A stretch of 64,000 nt of DNA from Epinephelus fuscoguttatus. Its lineage: Eukaryota > Chordata > Actinopteri > Perciformes > Serranidae. The stretch spans positions 2,052,501-2,116,500 of the forward strand of contig NC_064773.1 in NCBI RefSeq assembly GCF_011397635.1, read 5' to 3'. The stretch's first letter is position 1. The number at the start of each line of letters is the position of its first letter. A program made the position numbers and the translations under genes. Below are positions 22,305-33,879 of the stretch, piece after piece. The notes beneath the pieces are model-generated. The model was given only the letters and a program-made list of their open reading frames with translations. It was not told where the DNA came from and searched no databases.

Positions 22305-23640
22305 CTTTGACGCCGTCCTGCAACAGACACAACACAGTGTGGTAATATGACACATGTAGTGCCGTCAAAAAGGACAATATTTCTGAGATACAGTGATATT
22401 TTAAGTAGCATAATATGGAAGTACTGAAGTATAAATACTCTCAGTTGGTACATACATACAAACAAAAACAAACAAAAAAGCTGTGAATACATTTAATTAA
22501 TTTATGAATAAATGAGAAGCATTTGTAATTATGTTGCTAACATTTACAACTTTTGAACATATTTGTGAATCCAGGTCTTTTTTATCTATTCAGGTAAATG
22601 TGTTATTTATTTTTGAAACTTTATTAAATTACTTAAATTAATACATTTATTTTCTTTATTTGAGCGTAAAATTAATAATTTATTTATTTATTTTACTTTT
22701 TTTATTTTATAGATCCGCTTTATATGTTCAGAATATTTTTGTGAGTTTGTAAATTAGTGGAAGGTATTTTATATTAACAGATTGCACATCCACACATGAA
22801 CGGCAGCACTGAGCGGTGGTCGGAGGCATGACCCGCCCTCCTCTCCCTCTGATTGGCTAGATTCGTTACCTTTGTTGGTCGGATTGGTTGGATTTAAGTA
22901 TGAGGACTGTGATTGGTTACAGCCCTTCTGAGTAAGCCAATCAGAGGCAGAGTAAGGCAGGATAGGGCGGGTCATATCGTAGCCGTCCTACGGGGGAAAA
23001 AAAATGGTTCCGCGCCATTTTGAATTTTAACCTGTTAGTGTTGAATTTAATGAAATTCACCTGCACTTGATGGGAACACATCGTGTTTTTATGACTTTAA
23101 CCGCTCCTGACATCGACATGAACCCTCCTGAATGGTTGCAAAGAAGTTCACCTGCTCTCAGGTGAGGTTTTACTCATTTTAATCATACGATACATTACTT
23201 TTATTAACGCCTAGTACAAAAATCACCGCTACACTCAGCTAGCCGAACATGACCGTGATGTAGCCGTCTGGTATCAGCGGTAGGTAATGACAGCAGCTCA
23301 GCCTGTTAGCACACTGGTTTAGATTACAACATTAAAAACACACTTCAGTTTATCATTCAGTGCTAACAGATAGCTAAAGGCTAACTAATGCAGTGTACCA
23401 TAGAAGCTAATGTCCGGTAACAAGCTGTCACCTTAACCTGCTGCCGTGAAGCTAACGATAACAAACCGGAGCAATAGCACACCATGCTAACAGGTTAGCT
23501 TCTCTTAGCAAACACACAGTAGGTTAATATATGATGATGATGATAATAACTCACCTTCAGTCTCTGTGCTCACATATGAAACTACTGACAGAAGAGTCGA
23601 ACCGACTGTTGTGAAACACATGAACTGTCTTTACCTAAAA
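22305..23640 (-). promoter_or_regulatory. sco2: sco2 5' leader: acceptor and candidate non-coding exon 1
   Basis: On the minus strand TTGCAG directly precedes GACGGCGTCAAAGATG, so 13 nt of leader (22317-22305) belong to the coding exon and an upstream non-coding exon is implied. The best donor on that strand is CTGAAG|GTGAGT with the exon ending at 23556, which would give an intron of about 1.2 kb. This pairing is inferred from splice consensus alone. Confidence 0.4.
22818..22985. mobile_element. CCAAT-rich foldback MITE family B, copy 1
   Basis: Two arms are inverted: CATGACCCGCCCTCCTCTCC with CTGATTGGCT on the left, and AGCCAATCAGAGGCAG with GGGCGGGTCATATC on the right. An inverted, diverged copy lies at about 34800-34985. 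The arms carry several ATTGG/CCAAT pentamers. The copy lies about 0.5 kb upstream of the sco2 coding exon, inside its presumed first intron. Confidence 0.65.
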
Positions 23641-24055
23641 CTGCTCTGAGATCAGCTGATTCATTAAAACCGAGACGATGACAAATAGTATTAAATAAAC
23701 ACATTAATTATTTAGCTGTTATTTAGATACTAACAATAACAATAAATTTAGTTACAATTCACATAAACGTAAATTCAGAGATTTCCGGAGTTCAGTATTT
23801 ACAATCAGCAGATTCGTGTTTGTCCTGATGAAGCTGTGAGGCTGAAACTCTCCACCAGATGGCGCCACAGTAATAGAGTCTGGCTGAAACATTAGATTAC
23901 AGCAGCTCAGGAGCCAAAGAAAGACTATTACTACATATTACAAAAATACAAGTTGTTAAATCAAAATTAAAATGATGTAAAATCTATGTACATGTTCTTC
24001 TTCAGGCCCACCTTATGGGGTAGTCTCAGCAAGTGCAGCCACTGACCACTGACCT
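23000..24055. other. No gene established
   Basis: A possible + strand exon is noted at 23118-23161: an ATG opening a 14-codon frame that ends at CTCTCAG|GTGAGG. No downstream partner exon was found, so it is not called as a gene. The rest is AT-rich unassigned sequence with many GCTAAC/GTTAGC words. Confidence 0.35.
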
Positions 24056-25191
24056 GGACAGATCCTCCGAGATGTAGGTCCCCAGGAACTTGAAGGTGGA
24101 GACCCTCTCCACCAGGTCCCCATCGAGGGTCTCCACCTTCAAGTTCCTTCCCTCTAAAGACAGGTGTTCAGATCCGAGTGAACTTTAAGTCATTTTAAAG
24201 GTGCGGACACACCAAACCGACACCAAAGAACTAGTGGCGACAAAAGCCAACTGTTGCATCGTCTGCATCGCCTCACGTCGCCCTGTGTCAGTTGCATTTG
24301 AACACACTACACGGACTACATCCGACGGCCAAGTAGCACGTACGTTCTGTGCCTGTGTGAGAGAGAGCGGAGTGAGAGAGTGGTACATCCTGTCAGCCGA
24401 GGGGTTTCCTATCTGTGCAGCCGAGCACCGCAGCACCTCCACGGACTATTACATCCAGACGGTCCCGGTGTTTCCTCCGCAGGCTCCACTTCACTCAGCT
24501 GCCCGATAAACCCGCTGCTTCTTCCCACTTTAGCACCGGTTAGCCATGGTTTCACTACAGGCAGATTCACTTGCTACAGGGGCGAGGAAATAAAACCTGA
24601 ACAGCCAATCAGAGTGATCTCTCTCACCGATGAGCTCTGCCGCCAATTCAACATGCTTGCTCAATTGGCCGAAAAGCCACCGATGCTAAAGCGCCGATGG
24701 TGCGGGACACACCGCAAAAACTAGGCCGACAGACACTCACTGACGGCCCGACTTTGGTCGACGGCCGACTGTCGGCTTGGTGTGTCAGGGCCTTAAGGTC
24801 CGTCTTCACCATGTTCCTTTTCCTAAACCTAACCACAGTGACCTCCCTTGTCTAAACCTGACCTCTGTAACTTAACGTGAAGTACGTGACATCATTTGCG
24901 GGGCAATCATTCGTACCGGCCAGGACAGGTCCTCCGAGATGTAGGTCCCCAGGAACTTGATGGTGGAGACCCTCTCCACCAGGTCCCCATCGAGGGTCTC
25001 CACCTTCATGTCCCTTTCCCCTAAAGACAGGTGTTCAGAACCGAGTGAACTTCAAGTCAGTTTAAGGTCCATCTTCACCATGTTCCTTTGCCTAAACCTA
25101 ACCACAGTGACCTCCCTTGTCTAAACCTGACCTCTGTAACTTATCGTGAAGTACGTGACATCATTTGTGGGGCAATCATTTGTACTGACCA
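24056..25191. repeat. 269-bp tandem duplication, unit 1 interrupted by a MITE
   Basis: Unit 1 starts at 24056 (GGACAGATCCTCCGAGATGT) and unit 2 at 24923 (GGACAGGTCCTCCGAGATGT), ending at 25191. Unit 2 is 269 bp. Unit 1 is 867 bp but is also exactly 269 bp once the 595-bp MITE (24199-24793) and one 3-bp target duplication are removed. Unit 1 contains a perfect 23-bp inverted repeat (24085-24107 and 24125-24147) that has diverged in unit 2. Confidence 0.92.
24199..24793. mobile_element. PIF/Harbinger-type MITE family A, copy 2
   Basis: The ends are AGGTGCGGACACACCAAACC and the complement of GGCTTGGTGTGTCAGGGCCT. It is flanked by TAA on both sides (24196-24198 and 24794-24796). Unit 2 of the surrounding duplication shows the empty site as a single TAA at 25063-25065. 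It is in opposite orientation to copy 1 (4831-5618) and lacks part of that copy's internal foldback. It encodes nothing. Confidence 0.93.
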
Positions 25192-25196
25192 GGACA

Positions 25197-25404
25197 GAGG
25201 GCTCTGGGTTCCTCCTGGTGCAGAGGGCCCTGGGTTCCTCCTGGTGCAGAGGGCCCTGGGTTCCTCCTGGTGCAGAGGGCCCTGGGTTCCTCCTGGTGCA
25301 GAGGGCCCTGGGTTCCTCCTGGTGCAGAGGGCCCTGGGTTCCTCCTGGTGCAGAGGGCTCTGGGTTCCTCCTGGTGCAGAGGGCCCTGGGTTCCTCCTGG
25401 TGCA
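25197..25404. repeat. 26-bp minisatellite, 8 copies
   Basis: Eight head-to-tail copies of a 26-bp unit containing GAGGGCCCTGGGTTCCTCCT. The first and seventh carry GGGCTCTGG instead of GGGCCCTGG. The period is not a multiple of three, which is why long reading frames exist in several frames; none is a gene. It starts directly at the end of the 269-bp duplication. Confidence 0.97.
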
Positions 25405-26129
25405 GGACCCAGCCTCATGTGTCCAGAGTGTGTAGGCAGTTGCTGGATGATGCCACTGACTGACCTTCTCATTCTCCTGACCTAAAATTTCAGCTTGAAT
25501 AATTTGTTCAACAACATCTCGTGTGTCCAGCTGTCAGTGTAAATAACCTCAGTGTCGTTTGAAGTCTTAATTATAGGAGTCTGTATTTCGTCCCTGAGAT
25601 GATGTGTAACTGTGCGTCACAGTGAACCTGGAGGAGACCTGCAGTATCTGCTCCCTCCCTCTCTCTTATATAATCCCTGAAGAAGAAAGTGAAGCGAAGT
25701 GTTTCTCTGAGCCTCTTCAACTATTCTACGAGTCTCTGTCGGCCTGTTTGAAGCTCTTATATAACTGACTCTGCAGTGCTGCACACACACATCCTCAACA
25801 CGGCTCTGCCTGATAACGTCCTCTCATGTTTCGGTTCGACACCTGAACCTCCGTAAATACACATTTAATTCTAAAGTGTCAGAGCTTCAGTCCCTGAGAT
25901 TTGACAGACAGACACATCAGAGCAACTGAAATCTGAGGATGTTTCCTGTTTCCTGTGACATGTTGGCTGTGTTTACATCTACAGATAATTCTAGCAGGGC
26001 TAAAATAAACTGATGAAGAAGCCTGGCTGTTGTTTTAAATTCCCTGAAACATCTGACTGATGTCTCTGCAGAGCTCGGCGTTATAACACAGGGAGGGAAT
26101 AAAAACTAACTCCAGGGCACAGGAGTGGT

Positions 26130-27200
26130 CAACAGATCCTCACTGTGACCTTGTCACATGTCCGCGTTTGGTCATGGACTTTCCACGTCCACATATCCCA
26201 CGTCCCACATTCTGGGACACCGTGTCAAGGTTTCTTCTTTCAAGATACAGGAAATTTAACATTTACGTACAGTCTCTGTCAAAACAAACCCACTACATCG
26301 GCACAACACCGTGAATTGACCTTTTTTTTCCTTCAACAACAAAAACAAATGGTTGGGTTTCGGAACAAAGAACAGGGTTCGGCTTTAGAATCTTATGGGA
26401 CATGAACACCGCTCTCTCAGGTGAAAGTCCGTGTTTGTCGGACCCATCCACCACCCCCCGCCCCTCTCTGGTTTTCACCGCCTTAACTTTCGTCCTTGTC
26501 CCACCGCATTTCCTCCTGACACCGCCGGGCTCCGTTAAACTGTAAGGCCTCATTTACACCGCAAACAATGCGTTCGTGAAGTGGTCGCAAAGCGGTCCAC
26601 GAGCATAGCAGGAGCACACGTGTATTCACACCAAAACCAAACAGACGCGACACGCAGCGGCCGCTGCTGTCCCGTCAAAATATACACCACACCCGAACAG
26701 TTGGTGGCGGTAGTGCACTGTGTTTCCAAATCTCCAATAAACCCCAAAGAAGAAGTGAGTTTGGACCCAAAGCCCAGGGTGGACAAGTCAACGTGCTTTT
26801 CGACGACCTTGATTAATCTGTAGTCGTCCATCTCCAAACATGAAACATGTGGCTGTCCGGTCTCGTTTGGTCAATGTTTTGTTGAATACAGCGACCATTC
26901 GCTCTCGACTCGTGCAAAAATTAGACGTCTCTTCTATTTTCATGCTTGCTCACGAAAGCAGCGCGACTCAAGCAGCGCATAGAACAGATGAGGTGTGAAT
27001 GCTCTAACCTGTTAATATGCTCGCCGAAATGAAAACGCGAGTAAAGAGCGACCGTTCGCAAGCGCTACGCGAACGCATCGCTTGCGATGTAAATGAGACC
27101 TAACCGCAACCTGCTGCGTATCATGCCGACGTCAAAGGACGCATTTTTTTTGTTGGTTTCTGACGCTGCAAGTCACTGCCCAAGAGACAGAGCTCCTGGA
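26130..27200 (-). repeat. Dispersed repeat family 1, copy 2 (with nested MITE)
   Basis: This is the inverted counterpart of 9571-10150, sharing GTTTGGTCATGGACTTTCCA, GTTGGGTTTCGG, TAGAATCTTATGGGACA and, after the nested MITE, GCGTATCATGCCGACGTC and GTTGGTTTCTGAC. The copy is split by the MITE at 26546-27100. Confidence 0.75.
26546..27100. mobile_element. PIF/Harbinger-type MITE family C
   Basis: The ends are GGCCTCATTTACACCGCAA at 26546 and the complement of TTGCGATGTAAATGAGACC at 27082-27100, matching at 17 of 19 positions. TAA flanks both sides (26543-26545 and 27101-27103). The uninterrupted paralogue at about 9680-9700 shows the pre-insertion site, so the insertion is confirmed. It encodes no protein. 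Confidence 0.9.
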
Positions 27201-27930
27201 ATTACTTCATGTAAGTTTTTATTTTGTCTTTTATTTAACTTTTATTTAACCTGACAAACCCCTTGAGATTAATAATGTCCTCCAAAAGTGTCGTGGCCGA
27301 GACAGATGGCAACAGAACAAGAATACAAAATAAAAATACACCGCTCTAAAACAAGCATTATGTAACACAAAATGAGATTACTACAAAAAATAGCCAATAA
27401 GGCTGTTAATATATGCTACACAAAACACATAAAAACAGAGGTGATTACAACACAAACTCACTCTGACATTGGTATATGGATGACTGCGTAAAAATCCTGC
27501 AGCGGAGCTTTGAAACGTCTTCGAGGAACCAATTAGTGAAACTTTAAGGAGCTGCAGACAGAAATGCTCGTTAGCATGAATCTCAGCATCATAAAGTTAA
27601 AGATCAGGCTGCTGCTGACATGTTAAGGTGAGTTCAGGAGCGTCAGAAAAAACAGAACATTAAGAAAAATGAGACGTATTTTCACCGTTAATGAATTAGC
27701 GCAGTAACGGACTCACAACGATGTGGTCTGCCCCCTGGTGGCTGTTACGGAGTTACGAGAAGTTTCATGTTCACATCAGACATTCATCAAACAAACTGAG
27801 TGATAATGTGTGTAGTTGAGTTCCTCTCTGGCCTGTAGTGTTATCCATCCTGGGTTTGTGTTGCCTAGCAACCGCTCAGCAATGAGAGATGTGATGAGAG
27901 TTTGCTGCATTTCCATTTTTACCAGCTGGG

Positions 27931-27991
<61 letters not shown>

Positions 27992-28200
27992 GCAGCAAGT
28001 GGTGCAGTGTGTCTGTGTCACACCTGGTGTTCAGTCACACCTGAGATTATTGCTGCAGGGAGCCAATCACAGAGCACACCTGCTTTTACGTCTCATCCTG
28101 AATAAATAATAAAGTTTACTGACACACACCATCGTTCACACTGACCAGCTTAAACCCTGCAGTTAAAATCCTGTTTATCATTAATGTAAGGAGAATGTTT
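27104..28200. other. Gene-free stretch with (GT)n
   Basis: After the repeat ends (about 27200) the sequence is unassigned. A perfect (GT)n run occupies 27932-27989. No exon was supported. Confidence 0.5.
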
Positions 28201-28272
28201 CACCTCTGTGCGTCCAGGTCAAATTGAATATAACTTTATTATCCAAAGACATAAATTCATTAGCCAGAGGTA

Positions 28273-28303
<31 letters not shown>

Positions 28304-29150
28304 CAATACAAAAATACATGAAATAAACCACATAGAAAACAGTTTGTAAATGGAATGATATAAAATTAAAAATAATAAAAAAAATTAAGAAATTTCTGAC
28401 CTTTTGCAACAAATGATTAATAATTAAAAGAGAAAATAATCACCAAATAGCTTTTATTGAAACTATATTTTTACTCAACTTATTGTTTTATCCTTATTTT
28501 ATTCTTTTTTACTTTATTATATATATATATTTTTTTATTTAGTTTTTTTTATTTTATTGTTTTTGTGTGTTTTTAAAAATTTCATCATGTTTATTGATTT
28601 TATTTCCTTTTTTTGTTGTGTTTCCTAATTTTTATATTTTTTATTATCTTATGATTTAATCACGTGTTCTTCATTTTTGATATTTTTCATTATTATTCTG
28701 TATAATTTTATTGTTTTTTTTCTTTTTTGTTTTTTTTTGTTTCTTATTTTATTGTTTAAATTTTTTTATCGTGTTTTCATATTTGTCGTGTTTGTCTTTT
28801 TTAGTTTTTTTAATTTATTGTTTTTTAAATTTTGTGTTTCTTATTTTATCTTTTTTGTTTTTTAATGTTATTGTTCTTTTATATCATCATGTTTTCCTTT
28901 TGTGTGTTTTAAAAATGTTCATGTCATCTTACATTGTGTTATCATTAGCATCTGTTATTGTTTATCCAATTGTATCTTCCTGTTCTCCTCGTCCTATTTG
29001 TGAGTTATATTTTTATTTATTAATTATTCTTTACTTTTATATAAACTTTATTTGTTCAGTGATGATTGTGTGTTTAAAGCTGCTCTTTGTCTCTTTTCAT
29101 TATGTTCAATTAAAAGACGTATTTTTTTAATAATATCCAGACATTTCACT
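28200..29150. other. AT-rich low-complexity block
   Basis: An (AATA)n run lies at 28273-28302. It is followed by about 850 bp of strongly T-rich sequence, whose apparent long frame rich in Phe, Leu and Ile is a composition artefact. Confidence 0.7.
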
Positions 29151-29537
29151 GACCACAGAAATAACTGATTAATAATGATAATGATCAGCTGATCGGCTCC
29201 AGGTGAAGGAAATAATGATGAGCTGCAGTGTGAGAGCTGCTCAGAGACAGTAACACACCTGAGCCTGTGACAGGAAACGGTTAATGAATCACGTCACAGA
29301 GGCTCATTGTGTATTCATGTCATGGCCTCTGTATCTGTGTCTGTCTGTAACATGTAGTGACGTCGCTCTGCATCACACCGTGAGAGGAGCTGATGCTGAG
29401 GAGGAAATATAGGACAACAGGAGGAGGAGGAGGAGGAAGAGGAGGAGGGTCTGCAGATAACAAATCATAAAGAGACCCAACAGAGAGCTGCAGCAGACTG
29501 AGCTGCACCATCTGCATCCAGCACCAGGTATTTATTG

Positions 29538-29541
<4 letters not shown>

Positions 29542-29586
<45 letters not shown>
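29542..29586. repeat. (GT)n microsatellite
   Basis: A perfect dinucleotide run. A GGA-rich stretch lies at about 29419-29450 upstream. Confidence 0.95.
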
Positions 29587-29589
<3 letters not shown>

Positions 29590-30030
29590 ACTTGTGTTGC
29601 TGCAGCAGAGACTTGATTTGAAACCAGAGGACAAACACAAAGGAAGGTCACTGAGAGACAGGAGATGTTAGAGCTGCATGGCTGCACACCGATATCAGCT
29701 TAGCTTCAGGGAGCACTTGAACATGTTGCAGAGGAGACAGAGAGCAGTGCGATGCTGCCTTCATGTCCTGCTCTGTCAGTCTCTATAGATCATGATCAAC
29801 ATGACACGTCACAGATGCTCAGACAAACACGGACGCCTCACATCTGTCAGAGTGCGTCATGTCAGGTAATTAAACCCAAATTTAATGAGATTTACAAACA
29901 GTATTTTTAATCATCATGCAGCTAAAACGACAACGTACCTAAGATCCACGCTTTGATTGTGACTTCCTTCAGCTCCACGTGACATGAATGCAGCATGAGT
30001 ACAGAGCTGCTGGAGGCGGGACGCTGCTGA

Positions 30031-30143
30031 GAGAAGTTTGCCTTCAGGGCTTTCTGACAGAAAGAGGTTCGGTTTAGAAGAAAGATCATAGATTGGGTTA
30101 AAGTAAAATATTTCTGTCAGAGAGCCCTGAAGGCAAACTTCTC
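30031..30143. repeat. 113-bp foldback with 33-bp arms
   Basis: The left arm begins GAGAAGTTTGCCTTCAGGGC at 30031. The right arm ends with its complement at 30143, with 32 of 33 positions paired and a loop of about 47 nt. It has no TIR-transposon-like coding content and is either a tiny foldback element or a hairpin-forming transcript. Confidence 0.85.
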
Positions 30144-30379
30144 TTGTGCAGTCAGGGTGTTGTTAGCTTAGCTTAGCATAAAGACTGGAAGCGGGGGGAA
30201 ACTGTTAGCCGGTCTCTGTCAAAGATGTTACATGATGCATCTTTGTTTATTTAACCTGCATTAGGAGAAAAATATATCCAATGGCTATGTGTGATTTTAG
30301 GGTGATTTATGTGCTGTAACACATTGTTACTGAGTTTGTTTTTCATTCTGGTGACATCAGTGCAGTGTTCTGCTCCCTC

Positions 30380-31140
30380 GATTCACTGGCAGCTGGTTTC
30401 TTTGACTTAGCATTTGTAATAAAACATAGAGAAGCATGGTGCACTGAATCAGGCTGCGTAAAATGGAGGAGGTTGCATGCATATACAATATGTCACCGTA
30501 ATCAATCACAGACAGAAAGTGGCCTCCACAAGTTTTTCCTTAGCACTGAAAGTAGAACAAGACTTATTCCTAAAATAAAAGCCGATCTTCACTTTAAGCT
30601 TCCTGACCTGAGCAGCAATATGTGCATTAAATGAAAGCTTGTCATCTATCAGTGTACCCAGATACTTGTATGAGGACACTCTTTCAATGGATTTACCGTC
30701 AGACGTGAGCGAGCTTTTGAGAAGTCCATAAACTTTGTTTTCTGAGCATTTAAAATCAATGTTAAACTCAGCAGAGCAGTTTGTAATGACTGAAATACAG
30801 TCTGAAGGTTTTGCACCACTGCCATTATGGAGGGCGCATGCGTGTAAATGACAGTGTCATCTGCATAGAAATATATTTTTGAATGTCTTTGCCCAGATCA
30901 TTTATGAAAATAGGAAACAAAATAGGCCCCAAAATGGAACCCTGGGGGACACCTTTAGTTATCTCAAGAAATTCAAGATTTATGGCCTTCTGCATTAACA
31001 CACTGAGTATGATCTGTAAAACAATTGAGTTTCCTGTAGAATCCTCTCTAAATTTACCTTTGCTTTTCATCGCCTTTCTGCTGCCTGCCATCTTTCTGTC
31101 GTTATGCACCTCGCAGTTCTTCATCAATCTCATTCATTTC
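30380..31140 (-). mobile_element. Non-LTR retrotransposon (LINE) reverse-transcriptase relic
   Basis: On the minus strand the frame contains KGVPQGSILGPILFPIFIND, the block before the RT catalytic site. In another frame, after a one-base shift, it contains FYADDTVIYTHAPS with the catalytic YADD. The rest continues in broken frames to about 30380. It is a dead 5'-truncated copy, with an L2/Rex-like feel from the wording of these blocks. Confidence 0.85.
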
Positions 31141-32572
31141 TGTCGAATTTTTCTTCCTTTGTTTCTCCTCCTGGTGGTGGAACCAGAAACTTTGATTTAG
31201 TATTTTATCTTTAGAAGAAAGCAAAGTTGACGGACCGTAGGCCATCCACGTAATCCTCCTCCTGGAGGCCTTTATGCAGCAGGGCGGTTCGGGTTTGGGG
31301 TGGGGGAGTAAATTTAGATTTAGATTCTGATTTACAGTGGTGACCTGACTGAGAGGCAACAGGAGGCAACAGTAATAAAAGGTGTGAAAAGACTGGAGGC
31401 AGCTTATTCCTCAGAAACAAATGATGGATTAAACATCATCCAGTGACGCGCTGCGTTTATTTGATTGGGTTTCCTTTTAGTGAAACACTCTGAGTTCCCC
31501 CAAGGAAACAGTGACAGTGTGTATTTCCAGGGCTTTTATTGTGAAAGGTAAGAGCAGAAGGAAGGGCTCCACATGAAAATGGACAAACAAGGACCTTCAG
31601 TATAAAATATGGTTTAAAAATAAAATGAAAACAGCACATTGAAGTCATCGTAGCTAAAAATGAGTAAAACCTTAAATATTAAATCATAAAATCAGGTAAG
31701 ATCCAACATTTATAAGGAACTGAAGAGTAAAGAAAGAGACTTTCAGGTGTGTATCAGGTCGGTGAGAGCTTATTAAAGGCTACAGTGAACAGCTGTTGTC
31801 AGTGTTCCAGCGCTGTAGTTTTCTCTGTGGATCAATGTACAGTGAACACACCACAGGGTGTCATGACCCGGGTTTCATATCTTGTCATCCTATGGGCTTT
31901 GTTTCTGTTTGTGTTCCTTGTTTTATGTTGTTCATTCATGTTTAATCTGCTTCCTGTTTTATTTTGTAGTTTATCCCCTCATGTGTCATGTCTGGTTTTA
32001 CTTCCTGCCTTCGTGTGTTTCCTGTCACACCTGTTTTGTTAGTCCGTCCCTGTTCTGAGTTCTGAGACCCTGAGTCTTCCCTTCACACATTCAGGTGCTC
32101 CTCAGCTGGGAGGCTGCTCTTTTGACTTCAGTGTGTTCACTCAGCCATGTTCCTGTGTGTATGACGTCAAAGTTGGCAACTCGTGGACTAAAAGTTTTAG
32201 ACGGTAATGTTTGTGGCTGAAACAGCTGCATGACCATTGTCATCATACCTACATGTCAGTCCACAGTCAGCCCCCGTCACTCTGAGGGTCTGGAAGCAAA
32301 AACAAAATGCTGAGTCAGCGTTGAGCTCGCTGTGAAGGGTTTAAAGTTTCAAAGTAGGCGCTGAAGGTTTGGGTAACATCTCGTACTCATAAGATGAATC
32401 ATGTCTTCATGTCTGATGAATCATAAAGTGGATTATTCTTATATTTGACCTCATTCATTCATTCATTACAACATGACATTGTAACAGCGTTTAAAACACC
32501 TCAGTGTTGGTGGGTTTGTCGTGTACTGGTGGTGGGTGTGGTTTGTAGGAGCCTGTCCTGTAGCCTCTCAAC
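31141..32572. other. Gene-free stretch
   Basis: No exon or repeat could be defined with confidence. The composition is ordinary. Confidence 0.4.
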
Positions 32573-33314
32573 CAGTGGTTCTCAACTGGTGGGTCGGGAC
32601 CCAAAAGTGGATCGCGGGGACATTTTGACAGGGTCGCGGATTCACAAACCTTTATTAAATATTGTAACTTTTTTTCTAAAAAATTTTTATGTTTTTCTAA
32701 AAATTATATGACTTTTTCTTAATGTTTTACGATTTTTGTCTCAAAATGTAATGATTTTTTTTCCTCAATATTTTGACTTTTTTTCTGAAAATTTAGGATT
32801 TTTCCTTGAAATCTTAGTTTTTTTCTCAAAATTTTATGACTTTTTTCTAAAAAAAAAAAATTATGTTTTTCTAAAAATTGTATGACCTTGTCTTTAAGTT
32901 TTATGATTTTTGTCTCAAAATTTTGACTTTTTTTCTGAAATTTTCCTTGGAATCTTACTTTATTTTCAAAATTTTACAACTTTTTTCTAAAAATTCTTGA
33001 CTTTTTCCTTAAAAATGTACAAATTTTTTGCAAAATACTGCAACTTTGTTCATGTAATTTTACAACTTTTTTTCTAGAAATATTTTCTAGAAATCTCAGA
33101 ATGTTAGTCTGTATATTACATACAATAGTCAATGCAGAGATGATGAATAGACATGAATATGTGCCAAAAGACTATTGTATTTCATGAAAAAATTCATAAA
33201 ATGTCAAGGAAGTGTCTGTGAAATAGATTTTAGTGGAGAGTCAAAAATTTGGGTCACGACTTAATGACTGAGGAAAAATGTGGGTCCTGAGGATAGACCA
33301 GTTGAGAACCACTG
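32573..33314. mobile_element. hAT-type MITE
   Basis: The ends are CAGTGGTTCTCAACTGGTGG at 32573 and CCAGTTGAGAACCACTG ending at 33314. The flanking 8-mers CTCTCAAC and CTCTAAAC agree at seven positions, an 8-bp hAT target duplication. The interior is low-complexity TTTTCTAAAAATTTTATGAC-like repeats with no coding potential. Confidence 0.88.
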
Positions 33315-33879
33315 CTCTAAACACAATGTGTCCGAGTCGTTCTGGTCCGAGGGCTCGTTCACAGGTCAGTTTTCCAAGTCAGAAAGAAATTGAGCAGTCA
33401 TGCTCAGTCAGCTCGGCTGGATTTTAATAAACACACACTGACGCTGCAGTTTCCTGTTTGCTGAGATTTGCAGGTGTGCACAGGCGCAGTCGGCCTCGTG
33501 AGGGTTTGTGGCTCCGTACTGATTATTAGAGGTCCTCGTCAGGGAGTCGTAAACACACTGTGGGTCGTATTTTTGTGTTGACATAAAAGCTCCTGGTTGA
33601 ATCATCAGAACAAAACCATAACATGAACAGCTGCTTCTCTGGTCAAAAGCTTCAAGAAAATAGTCAAAACTACAGGAAGTGTGTGGACTCCGACTCCCAG
33701 GGTGCATTTCTCCAGCAAACATCCAATCACAGAGCTTCATAGTAACGGTGATCTGAAGCAGAAGATGTCACTGCCGAGAAATCTGATAAAACATTCAGCA
33801 GGCTTCGTCTCCATGGCAGCAGCTGCAGCAGCTGAGGCTCATGGGTAATGTAGTGTTTTAGGGACAGAATCAAAAGGCT

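Noticed and set aside
21507-22310. Long open frame on the + strand (267 codons)
   Set aside because: It is the antisense shadow of the sco2 coding exon, which has all SCO motifs on the minus strand. The GC-rich third positions of sco2 keep the opposite frame open.
22305-22355. Upstream in-frame Met extending SCO2 by 17 residues
   Set aside because: A splice acceptor falls between the two Met codons, and the extra segment (Cys-rich) is not a SCO feature. It is intronic.
25197-25404. Regular repeats considered as a CRISPR array
   Set aside because: Units are directly adjacent with no unique spacers, and the host is a vertebrate. It is a minisatellite.
25088-25485. Several overlapping frames with a repeated GSSWCRGPWVPPGAEGP-like peptide
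   Set aside because: They are translations of the 26-bp minisatellite in different frames. No start context, splice signals or related protein.
28677-29130. Hydrophobic Phe/Leu/Ile-rich frame resembling a membrane protein
   Set aside because: The region is T-rich low complexity; codon composition alone gives Phe and Leu. No family motif.
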